DNA from: Candidatus Zipacnadia bacterium
GTDB lineage: Bacteria; Armatimonadota; Zipacnadia; Zipacnadales; Zipacnadaceae
DNA length: 6,035 bases
Assembly: GCA_029821455.1 (NCBI GenBank)
Contig: JALGTI010000187.1
Coordinates: 1-6,035, forward strand
Reading direction: 5' to 3'
In this document: positions 1-5,908 of the stretch, piece by piece
Layout: every line of letters begins with the position of its first letter
How positions within the stretch are numbered: the first letter of the stretch is position 1
The notes under the pieces: generated by a model
Told to the model about the DNA's origin: nothing
What the model saw: only the letters and a program-made list of their open reading frames with translations
Database searches by the model: none
Position numbers and translations under genes: made by a program

Positions 1-1
1 A

Positions 2-247
2 GAGGAGATCATCCCCTCCATCCGCTGGGAGGCATTACGCGCGGGCATCCAGACAGCCCGCCTACTCCTGCACATCAAAGCGGCCTGCGAGACCGGCGAC
101 CTCCCAGCCCCATTATGCCGTGAGGTCCAACAGGTGCTGGCCGATATCCAGGCAATGTGCGCAGACCAGTCCAAGCTGACGAACGAGTGGGTCTCGGACT
201 GCTCCCGCCGAGTACGTGTCTTGTACGTGCGGGCGACCAGAAGCTGA
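2..247 (+). CDS. 3' end of an unrecognised gene (81 codons visible, N-terminus outside window)
   Basis: The frame is open from the first full codon at position 2 to a TGA at 245-247, with no internal stop over 81 codons. The visible product begins EEIIPSIRWEALRAG and looks helical, with alternating charged and hydrophobic stretches (ARLLLHIKAACETGDLP, REVQQVLADIQAMC) and an Arg-rich tail. I recognise no domain or catalytic motif, so no function is assigned. The last 32 bases overlap the start of the next same-strand frame at 216, as in tightly packed phage or island gene clusters. The start lies left of the window. The frame could be open by chance, but its length and ordinary amino-acid make-up favour a real gene. 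Confidence 0.5.
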   Translation, partial: EEIIPSIRWEALRAGIQTARLLLHIKAACETGDLPAPLCREVQQVLADIQAMCADQSKLTNEWVSDCSRRVRVLYVRATRS

Positions 248-668
248 AGGCACCGGCCACCTCGAAGAGCACTGCGGGGGTCATCCCCTAAGAGAGATTG
301 CCCAGGCCCGTCAACGGTATGCGGAACGCCAACGGCAACAGGCATTTGATGAGAGAGTAGCCCGCGAAAAAGAACACCAGGAATGGCTAACTCACGGGCG
401 CTATGAAGAGGCAGAAGCCCACGTCCAAGCCCTGCGTAGGGATTTTGCGCTTGCCAATGAGCTTGAACGCCAGCGCGCTTTACAATACTATCTGCAAGTC
501 AAAGACGAGTGGAAACGGGGTTATTGGAAGGTCTATCCCCGGCCCCCCGAATCATCCATTCCCAAATGGGAATACTTCCGCATTCCCGGCCAGAAGCGAG
601 ATACCATCATTGTACGAAAGGCGACTGGCGCAGGAAGCCCTTGGCCACCAGCATCGAGCAGCCCATAA
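216..668 (+). CDS. Hypothetical charged, probably coiled-coil protein with Cys/His-rich N-terminus
   Basis: A GTG-started frame of 150 codons ends with TAA at 666-668. GTG 216 is the only credible start: the frame is closed by a TGA at 177-179 and contains no in-frame ATG. No clear Shine-Dalgarno sequence precedes it, so translational coupling to the overlapping upstream gene is likely. Residues 3-23 carry CTC, H, HC and H positions that might bind a metal. Residues 25-100 are rich in Arg, Glu, Gln and Ala with few helix breakers, which suggests a long helix or coiled coil. The part after about residue 130 (TGAGSPWPPASSSP) is compositionally different, and the neighbouring +1 frame reads more like a continuation, so the C-terminus may be frameshifted. 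I do not recognise the family; a phage or integrative-element accessory protein is a guess from context. Confidence 0.5.
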   Translation: MSCTCGRPEAEGTGHLEEHCGGHPLREIAQARQRYAERQRQQAFDERVAREKEHQEWLTHGRYEEAEAHVQALRRDFALANELERQRALQYYLQVKDEWKRGYWKVYPRPPESSIPKWEYFRIPGQKRDTIIVRKATGAGSPWPPASSSP

Positions 669-780
669 CAAGGGGGGCAAGTTGATGCCTGACAATTTGG
701 AAAATCTGGGATCTGTGAGTTTGCCCAAGTTGCGAGAGGGCTGGGCAAGACAGCGAGAAGATCACGACAGTTGCTGTAAT

Positions 781-809
781 TTGAATCAACTGCGGTACGA
801 CTACACAAT
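781..809 (+). promoter_or_regulatory. Candidate sigma70-type promoter of the sulfatase-like gene
   Basis: TTGAAT at 781-786 and CACAAT at 804-809 are separated by exactly 17 bases. Each hexamer matches the sigma70 consensus at 4 of 6 positions. Transcription would start around 816, giving a leader of about 50 bases before the GTG at 866. The hexamers are only moderate matches. The support comes from the spacing, the position before the first gene of the pair, and the palindrome lying over the -10 element. Confidence 0.3.
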
Positions 810-821
810 GGACACATTGTG
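804..821. promoter_or_regulatory. Perfect 7-4-7 inverted repeat, operator-like
   Basis: CACAATG at 804-810 and CATTGTG at 815-821 are exact reverse complements separated by GACA. The 18-base site covers the proposed -10 hexamer and the expected transcription start, the usual place for a dimeric repressor to block RNA polymerase. I cannot assign the half-site to a regulator family, and no regulator gene is present in the window. The arms are too AT-balanced and the run too short for a terminator, and no T-tract follows. Confidence 0.4.
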
Positions 822-832
822 GTTAGCTGCTG

Positions 833-849
833 GGCCGGTCAGTCCGGCC
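833..849. repeat. GC-rich 6-bp hairpin in the presumed leader
   Basis: GGCCGG at 833-838 and CCGGCC at 844-849 pair perfectly around a five-base TCAGT loop. It lies about 16 bases before the GTG start of the sulfatase-like gene. No U-tract follows, so it is not an intrinsic terminator. It could affect translation initiation or mRNA stability, or be a protein-binding site. The call rests only on visible symmetry. Confidence 0.35.
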
Positions 850-865
850 AGATACTGATGCAATA

Positions 866-1363
866 GTGCCGTCTTCGCCTAAGATAGACAGGAAGGTTCG
901 AACCGCTACGAATCTGATCTGCATAATGGTGGACAGTCTGCGCCAGGACCACGTCAGCTTCTACAATAGGGATATAGGCCCCTTTGAGAACGTGCCCGCC
1001 TGCCAGACGCCAAACATAGATACCTTCGCCTCAGAGGCGATCGTTTTCGAGAATGCATACCCGGAGGGGTTGCCGACCATGCCGGTCAGGTTAGCCCTAA
1101 TGACAGGCCAGTACACCTTGCCCTTCCGCGGCTGGGAGCCGCTAACCGCACACGACATCACCGCAGCCGACCTTCTTAGCCAGCACGGCTACACCTGCGG
1201 CCTCATCACGGACTGTTATCATTATCGGGCCCCGGGTATGAACTGTCATCGCTCCTTCCACACCTATGAGTGGATACGCGGTCAGGAGTATGATGCGTAC
1301 AGGCCCTTGCCGTCCCGTCGGCGGCTAAACGATTACATCAACGAACACTACGGGGACCCCTAG
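866..1363 (+). CDS. Sulfatase-like alkaline-phosphatase-superfamily hydrolase, N-terminal part (ends at in-frame TAG)
   Basis: This is the first 165 codons of a gene that continues in the same frame to 2278. The start is GTG 866: the frame is closed by TAG at 824, there is no usable ATG before the first conserved strand, and no good ribosome binding site is visible. Residues 17-29 (NLICIMVDSLRQDH region) form the first strand and metal-binding Asp23 of the sulfatase fold; TPNID at 48-52 is also typical. The active-site loop, residues 69-82 (LPTMPVRLALMTGQ), matches the sulfatase signature C/S-x-P-x-R-x4-TG except that the nucleophile position is Thr71; Pro73 and Arg75 are kept. The fragment lacks the second half of the metal site and would be inactive alone. 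No signal peptide is visible, so a cytoplasmic location is likely. It is the first gene of a pair with the DUF3604 gene downstream. Confidence 0.75.
   Translation: MPSSPKIDRKVRTATNLICIMVDSLRQDHVSFYNRDIGPFENVPACQTPNIDTFASEAIVFENAYPEGLPTMPVRLALMTGQYTLPFRGWEPLTAHDITAADLLSQHGYTCGLITDCYHYRAPGMNCHRSFHTYEWIRGQEYDAYRPLPSRRRLNDYINEHYGDP
1361..1363 (+). other. In-frame amber codon interrupting the sulfatase-like gene
   Basis: TAG follows GAC CCC and precedes CCG CGA CGA ATA. The frame on both sides is the same and reads as one continuous family protein (NEHYGDP, stop, PRRIAQFLANTDDF), so this is a single codon change at codon 166 and not an indel. AAG, CAG, GAG, TGG, TCG, TTG or TAC/TAT are each one base away from TAG. 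A simple nonsense mutation, a sequencing error, or genuine readthrough would all look like this. Confidence 0.8.
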
Positions 1364-1435
1364 CCGCGACGAATAGCCCAGTTTCTGGCTAACACCGACG
1401 ACTTTGCCGGCGAAGCCGACTGGTTCTCGGCCCAG

Positions 1436-2278
1436 GTGGTGGAGCGGGCCGTACGCTGGCTAGAGGAAAACCGCGACAAAGAAAGGGTCTTTCTGTGGAT
1501 TGACTGCTTTGACCCGCACGAGCCCTGGGCCCCACCGCCAGCATTCGACATGTACACCGATCCCAGCTATCGGGGCAAGAGGCTGATTATGCCGATGGGT
1601 GGCAGCATGCATGAGTGGGCCTCGGAGGAAGAGATACGTAACATCAGGGGCCTATACGCTGGTGAGGCGCATTTCGTGGATCAGTGCTTCGGCGCGCTTT
1701 TCGACTCTTTGGAGCGCCTAGGCTACTATGAGGACTCTATCATCTTTCTGGTGGCAGACCATGGTCATCCACTAGGCGATCACGGCAAATTCCTCAAGGG
1801 CGCTGATCGGCTTTACAGTGAGCTGTTGAAGGTGCCTTTTGTGATACGTTTGCCAGGTGGCAGGAACGGAGGAGGGCGTCGTAGTGCCCTAGTGCAATTC
1901 CAGGACGTGCTGCCTACCTTTCTTGACCTGATGGGACTGGGCAACAACACGGAGGCTATGCACGGGCACAGCTTTCGCGTGGTGCTTGAAGGGGATAGTG
2001 AGGCTCACCGCGATGCCGTCATCGTCGGGTTCAGGCCCGCAGTGGACCGCTGTATCCGGGATTGGCGCTGGAGCTATATACAGCGCCCCGAAGGCGAATC
2101 GGATGAGCTGTATCACCTGGTCAGCGACCCCCACGAGGAGCGCAATCTCATTGACGACCACCCAGACGAGGCCCAGCGCCTGACCAGCTACTTTGGCCGC
2201 ATCTTCCGTCCGGATGCCGCGCCCGTGATCAAGGGTGTCCAGGGGCAATACGAAATGGCATCTAGTGCAATCTGCTGA
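1436..2278 (+). CDS. Sulfatase-like hydrolase, C-terminal part (same frame as 866-1363)
   Basis: This is the remainder of the sulfatase-like protein. Homologous-looking sequence begins directly after the TAG at 1364; GTG 1436 is only the first in-frame start and has no clear ribosome binding site. Numbered on the full gene, it has the CFDPHEPW segment (residues 214-221), the second metal-site motif ADHGHPLGDHGKF (297-309, with Asp298 and His299), and the usual C-terminal sulfatase ending ELYHLVSDPHEERNLIDD. Restored, the protein would be about 470 residues, normal for the family. Family enzymes hydrolyse sulfate or phosphate esters or diesters using one or two divalent metals; the substrate here is unknown. 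This part lacks the nucleophile and would not work alone. The gene ends with TGA 58 bases before the DUF3604 gene. Confidence 0.75.
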   Translation: MVERAVRWLEENRDKERVFLWIDCFDPHEPWAPPPAFDMYTDPSYRGKRLIMPMGGSMHEWASEEEIRNIRGLYAGEAHFVDQCFGALFDSLERLGYYEDSIIFLVADHGHPLGDHGKFLKGADRLYSELLKVPFVIRLPGGRNGGGRRSALVQFQDVLPTFLDLMGLGNNTEAMHGHSFRVVLEGDSEAHRDAVIVGFRPAVDRCIRDWRWSYIQRPEGESDELYHLVSDPHEERNLIDDHPDEAQRLTSYFGRIFRPDAAPVIKGVQGQYEMASSAIC

Positions 2279-2336
2279 GTAGCTGCACTCTTAATCCCAA
2301 GAATTGATGGGAAGGTCACTAGTCTGCACTCCCTAG

Positions 2337-3845
2337 ATGGGGCAAGATGGGCCTACGGAACACATAGAAAAGGAAGCGGTCTTGTACCAGCGGCACGGAT
2401 CAAGTGACTTCGGGCATCTGGAGGTATCACCACGGAGTTTTCCGGTGGCCAGTCTCCAACGTATTGTACTCCGGTATGTCGCCGGCGTGCGGCCGCTGGT
2501 GGAAGGTGGACAGGTCCGTTTACTTGTGCCCCGCCTATGGTCGGTTCCCCATACATTGAACACCGATATGCGGTCTGAAGCCCCCGGGTCTACCTACATT
2601 CGGAAGAAGCCCGAGGATGTGGAACTTGCCATCGCAGTCGAGCCCCCAGCGCTTATCCTTGACAACTGGCGAGCTGTAGACATTGTGCTTACAATCCTCT
2701 CCGGCGGCCTTGCCACAGGGGAACAGGTCGAGGTGCAATATGGCGGCCTTTTGTCAAAAGTGGTGGTTCCCCGACTTGCCGGCAAGGTGTTTGCCTTTGA
2801 TGTCCTCGTAGACCCCGATGGCACGAGATCCGGGCCGCATTTCGGGTATCACTTCGTCGCGACCGAAGTTGTAGTGGAAACGAGACCTGACAGGCCTGTG
2901 CAGATGGAAGCCTTTGCCCCGTCCGTCGTGCGAGGTAACAATGAACTATCTGCAATACTCTTAGTCAAGAAAGACCGCTATCATAACTGTATCTCGACCG
3001 AGAGGAGAGCGATCTCGCATCCAGGTTGTCGTGTGGTCGCTGCACAAGACGGACGTGTGCAGCGTATTAAGGTATGGGACCAGGAAACTGAAGCGGTTTG
3101 CCTCAGCAACCCTATAGCTCAAAGGGGGCCAGATTCTCCCCGGCTGTTTTGGGGCGACCTTCATGCTCACACTAGTGTATCGGTCGCATCCGCGGAAGCC
3201 CTGAGTCCAGAGGGCGCTATGTCCTACGCACGACACGCTATGGGGCTTGACTTTGTGGCTCTAACTGATACTGTGAACGAAATCTCACGTGAAGAATGGA
3301 CCGCTCTCTTGGAGGTAGTCCGCGGGTCTACAACAACAGGTGAGTTCGTTGCCTTCCCAGGTTTTGAATTCTATGGGTCCGAATCCCCTGGAGCGAGGTT
3401 GCCGCGTCTGGATAAGAACGTTATTTTTGGGAACGCCGACTTTGCTCAGCTGCCGCCAGGCGTGGGACGAGATGATTTCCGCACTCAAAGCTCTGCTGAT
3501 CTCCTAGCAGGAATTGACCCTCTAGCAGCGCTTGTCATACCACACCAGCATCAGGGCGGTGACTGGCACGTTCAGAATCGAGAGAAGATGCGACTGGTCG
3601 AGATGTATTCCCATTGGGGTTGCTACGAATGCCCTGGTTGCGAGCGCTCGTTTTGCTTGGGTACCTATCCTCGTGGCAGTTTCGTCAGTGAGGCGCTGGC
3701 TTCAGGCATGAGGCTTGGCTTTGTGGGGAGCAGTGACGATCACACAGGTCTGCCAGGTAATGATTTCTTCACTTGGTTCACGGATTATCCCGGTGGCCTG
3801 ACGGCAGTCTGGGCTCCCATTCTTTCGCCAGAATGCGCTCCGTGA
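2337..3845 (+). CDS. DUF3604 / PHP-like metallohydrolase, C-terminally truncated
   Basis: The start is ATG 2337; a TAG directly precedes it in frame and no strong ribosome binding site is close. Residues 1 to about 265 are rich in beta-strand-like segments, matching the N-terminal beta domain that usually precedes DUF3604. From about 270 the PHP-like metal domain begins: FWGDLHAHT (His276, His278), LDFVALTDT (Asp311), FPGFEFYG, VIPHQHQ (His403, His405), LVEMYSHWG, and GFVGSSDDHTG (Asp467, His469). The usual His after LTD is Thr312. Family knowledge points to a divalent-metal hydrolase with undetermined substrate. Residues 486-494 (GGLTAVWAP) are the conserved segment normally followed by ELTREAI-type sequence and 100 or more further residues; here the protein ends eight residues later with unrelated sequence. 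It was probably co-transcribed with the sulfatase-like gene. Activity after truncation is doubtful. Confidence 0.8.
   Translation: MGQDGPTEHIEKEAVLYQRHGSSDFGHLEVSPRSFPVASLQRIVLRYVAGVRPLVEGGQVRLLVPRLWSVPHTLNTDMRSEAPGSTYIRKKPEDVELAIAVEPPALILDNWRAVDIVLTILSGGLATGEQVEVQYGGLLSKVVVPRLAGKVFAFDVLVDPDGTRSGPHFGYHFVATEVVVETRPDRPVQMEAFAPSVVRGNNELSAILLVKKDRYHNCISTERRAISHPGCRVVAAQDGRVQRIKVWDQETEAVCLSNPIAQRGPDSPRLFWGDLHAHTSVSVASAEALSPEGAMSYARHAMGLDFVALTDTVNEISREEWTALLEVVRGSTTTGEFVAFPGFEFYGSESPGARLPRLDKNVIFGNADFAQLPPGVGRDDFRTQSSADLLAGIDPLAALVIPHQHQGGDWHVQNREKMRLVEMYSHWGCYECPGCERSFCLGTYPRGSFVSEALASGMRLGFVGSSDDHTGLPGNDFFTWFTDYPGGLTAVWAPILSPECAP
3819..3829. other. Chimeric junction between DUF3604 gene and tyrosine recombinase
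   Basis: Family-like sequence of the DUF3604 frame stops at the Pro codon 3816-3818. Family-like tyrosine recombinase sequence in a different frame (FRQNALRDAM) begins about 3823-3829. Both genes are cut at internal conserved positions, so this is a recombination or deletion scar, or an assembly join, and not a natural gene end. The recombinase frame has a TGA at 3799-3801, so no longer N-terminus is encoded upstream. Confidence 0.6.
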
Positions 3846-3849
3846 CGCG

Positions 3850-4470
3850 ATGGTGCTTTCCCTGCTGGCGCTGCGCGGTCTGCGCGAGGGCGAGCTCGTG
3901 ACGTTGACCATCGGTTCGTTCGAGTTAAGGGGGGACGGGGCTGTCTTGACTGTTACAGGCAAGGGGCGGAAGCAACGTATACTCGACCTTGACGCCGACC
4001 TGTGGAAGCTGGTCAAAGCGTATATCCGGGACACCGGACGCAGGATCCGTAATGCCTACCGCGACAGTCTGCTGCTCTCGGGGCAACGAGGCCCTATGAG
4101 CGCTCAAGGCATCATCGATGTAGTCCGCCGCTGCGGTCGTCGGGCCCTTGGCCGCGACGACGTCACTCCCCACATGCTTCGCCGAACATTCGCCACGCTA
4201 GCCAGCCGGGAGTCGCGCGATGCCAAGGGCAACGTTGTCAAGCCTGCCATTCCGCCGCACCTCCTCCAGCGCCTACTAGGCCATGAAGATCTGAAGACTA
4301 CCCAGAGGTATGTGGATGCCGCGGCAGAGGCTGACGGCATCTCGACCAGTGTCTATTTGGGCGTTGCGCCCCCTCGGTGCCAACAATATCTGAAGGTGAG
4401 GAATGAGGTGCGAATTCCACATGCCCCGTGCTGTTATCTATGCGAGGGTTTCCAGCAAAGAGCAGGTTGA
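3850..4470 (+). CDS. Tyrosine recombinase/integrase catalytic domain, N-terminally truncated remnant
   Basis: The frame carries the whole catalytic set of the XerC/D-like phage-integrase family. Numbered from ATG 3850 these are Arg12 (ALRGLREGEL), Lys38 (TGKGRKQR), His108 and Arg111 (TPHMLRRTFAT), His145 (LLGHEDL) and Tyr154 (TTQRYV), the nucleophile. In-frame family-like sequence begins upstream at about 3823 (FRQNALRDA), so ATG 3850 sits inside the first helix of the catalytic domain. The N-terminal SAM-like core-binding domain, normally 90 or more residues, is missing. There is no ribosome binding site. The tail past Tyr154 is about 50 residues, its end unlike the family, and it overlaps the serine recombinase start by 50 bases. 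It is most likely a remnant that cannot recombine DNA by itself. A stand-alone catalytic-domain protein is possible but less likely given the junction. Confidence 0.75.
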   Translation: MVLSLLALRGLREGELVTLTIGSFELRGDGAVLTVTGKGRKQRILDLDADLWKLVKAYIRDTGRRIRNAYRDSLLLSGQRGPMSAQGIIDVVRRCGRRALGRDDVTPHMLRRTFATLASRESRDAKGNVVKPAIPPHLLQRLLGHEDLKTTQRYVDAAAEADGISTSVYLGVAPPRCQQYLKVRNEVRIPHAPCCYLCEGFQQRAG

Positions 4471-5908
4471 GGAGGGTTTTTCGATACCGGCCCAGTTGAA
4501 GTTGCTCAGGAGCTATGCCGATCAATCAGGGCTAACAGTAAAGCAGGAGGTCGTGGACGTCGAGACCGCCAAGATGACGGGAAGGCGGGGCTTTGAGGAG
4601 ATGGTGGAGTTCCTGACGGACCACGGCAAACGGTGCAAGATCATTCTGGTGGAGAAGACCGACCGTCTGTACCGCAACCTTCGCGACTATGTAACCTTGG
4701 ACGAGTTGGACGTCGAAATCCACTTCGTCAAGGAGAACTTCGTGCTGTCCGATGACTCACGGTCAACTGAGAAGTTCATGCACGGCATCAAGGTTCTGAT
4801 GGCCAAGAACTATGTCGACAACCTCTCCGAGGAAACGAGCAAGGGCATGTTAGAAAAGGCCGAAGAAGGGACTTGGCCGTCTTGGGCACCCCTGGGCTAT
4901 CTGAACTCGGGAGAGAACGGTAAGAAGACGATCGTAGCGGATCCACGGAAAGCCCCCATCGTGGGCAAGATGTTTGAATGGTACGCCGCGGGCGACTGCA
5001 GCCTCGCTGAGGTGCGAACAAGAGCTATCGAAGCAGGGCTCACCGGGCGGCGGGGCACGCCCCCCTCGAAAAGCACTGTGGCTGACACACTGAAGAACCC
5101 CTTCTACACAGGCTGCTTCGTGTGGAAAGGAAAGACGTATCAAGGAGACCACGAGCCCCTCATATCCGCTGACCTGTTCGAGCGCACTCAGATTGCCTTC
5201 CGCAAAGACAACAAGCCGCCCAGACGTAGGGACCATTTCTTTGCCTACACGGGGCTGATAACGTGTGCATACTGCGGATGCGCTATCACCGCAGAGCAGA
5301 AGAAGGGCAAGTACACCTACTACCACTGCACCGGATTCAAGGGTGGATGCAGCAAGCCAGCTATCCGTGAAGAGCATTTGGAGGAGCTACTAGGAGAAAT
5401 TGTCAAGAAGGTCGTCATCGGGCCGGAGACGGTGGATTGGATCATTCATGCGCTTCGCGAAAGCCACCGAGATGAGGAAGCATATCACATAACCCAGATA
5501 GAAGGGTTGCAGCAGGAATATCTACGGCTACAGGATAAGATGGACAGAGCTTACGAGGACAAGTTAGAGGGGAAGATATCGGAAGAATTCTGGGAGCGCA
5601 AGAGCCACAAGTGGCGAGAACAACAGCTACAAATACGAGCAGCAATTGAGAGGCACGAAAACGCCAATCAGTTCTACTTCGACGAGGGATACCGCATCCT
5701 GCAATTGGCCAGCAAAGCCTACGACCTGTGGCTTCAACAGGACAAGAACGAGAAAAAGAGGCTGCTCAGTTTCCTACTATCGAACTGTACCTTCGATGGC
5801 GAAAAGCTAAGCGCTGTATACAAGAATCCCTTCTGCTGGCTGACAGAAGGGGCCGGCCGTCCGAACTGGCTCCCCGGGCCGGACTCGAACCAGCAACCTA
5901 GTGGTTAA
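4421..5908 (+). CDS. Large serine recombinase (site-specific integrase/resolvase family)
   Basis: This enzyme would catalyse site-specific integration or excision through a 5'-phosphoserine link. I chose ATG 4421 because MPRAVIYARVSS is the usual family start and AGGTG at 4406-4410 is a well-spaced ribosome binding site; ATG 4403 would add six residues. Order along the 495 residues: resolvase catalytic domain about 1-145 with Ser11 in YARVSSKEQ and the EKTDRLYRNL segment; recombinase domain about 155-265 (APLGYLNSG through NPFYTGCFVWKG and HEPLIS); zinc ribbon with Cys282, Cys285, Cys303 and Cys310; then a charged coiled coil about 335-430 and a C-terminal tail. It appears complete. The last 13 codons (WLPGPDSNQQPSG) and the TAA lie within the opposite-strand tRNA-Asn gene, placing the probable attachment site at the gene's 3' end. 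It is the likely integrase of the element to its left. Confidence 0.92.
   Translation: MPRAVIYARVSSKEQVEEGFSIPAQLKLLRSYADQSGLTVKQEVVDVETAKMTGRRGFEEMVEFLTDHGKRCKIILVEKTDRLYRNLRDYVTLDELDVEIHFVKENFVLSDDSRSTEKFMHGIKVLMAKNYVDNLSEETSKGMLEKAEEGTWPSWAPLGYLNSGENGKKTIVADPRKAPIVGKMFEWYAAGDCSLAEVRTRAIEAGLTGRRGTPPSKSTVADTLKNPFYTGCFVWKGKTYQGDHEPLISADLFERTQIAFRKDNKPPRRRDHFFAYTGLITCAYCGCAITAEQKKGKYTYYHCTGFKGGCSKPAIREEHLEELLGEIVKKVVIGPETVDWIIHALRESHRDEEAYHITQIEGLQQEYLRLQDKMDRAYEDKLEGKISEEFWERKSHKWREQQLQIRAAIERHENANQFYFDEGYRILQLASKAYDLWLQQDKNEKKRLLSFLLSNCTFDGEKLSAVYKNPFCWLTEGAGRPNWLPGPDSNQQPSG
5851..5858. repeat. GGCCGGCC palindrome beside the tRNA 3' end
   Basis: A perfect 8-base palindrome lies eight bases outside the encoded CCA end of the tRNA, inside the recombinase coding region. 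It may be part of the recombinase binding site or chance in GC-rich DNA. A similar GGCCGG block occurs in the hairpin at 833-849. Confidence 0.25.

Larger units (their letters stand above)
669..865. other. Intergenic stretch holding a probable control region, no convincing gene
   Basis: No frame here looks convincingly coding. The +1 frame stays open to 858 but its product (DHDSCCNLNQLRYDYTMD and onward) shows no recognisable motif. The right half contains a candidate promoter at 781-809, an inverted repeat at 804-821 and a GC-rich hairpin at 833-849, all just upstream of the sulfatase-like gene. I see nothing specific in 669-780. Confidence 0.4.

Noticed and set aside
403..858. Open +1 frame of 151 codons
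   Set aside because: Its first 200 bases are a shadow of the better-supported 216-668 frame and the rest shows no family motif. Only the 611-700 part is kept, as a possible frameshifted tail.
1364..1435. True intergenic gap between two sulfatase genes
   Set aside because: The 72 bases are open in the same frame and read as continuous protein, so this is one gene with a stop codon and not two genes.
1889..2248. Minus-strand open frame of 119 codons
   Set aside because: It is antisense to the conserved sulfatase C-terminus and is explained as a shadow frame.
2295..2312. TCCCA...TGGGA hairpin after the sulfatase-like gene as a terminator
   Set aside because: The stem is only 5 bp with an 8-base loop and no T-tract follows.
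2283..2331. CTGCACTC direct repeat (2283-2290 and 2324-2331) as target-site duplication
   Set aside because: Eight bases, 41 apart, with nothing resembling an insertion between them; chance is likely.
4364..4392. Possible promoter TTGCGC-17-TATCTG before the serine recombinase
   Set aside because: The -10 is a poor match and the region is inside the tyrosine recombinase frame, so the support is too weak.
4850..5377. Minus-strand open frame of 175 codons within the serine recombinase
   Set aside because: It lies antisense to the zinc ribbon and recombinase domain, which are clearly real, and its product has no recognisable domain.
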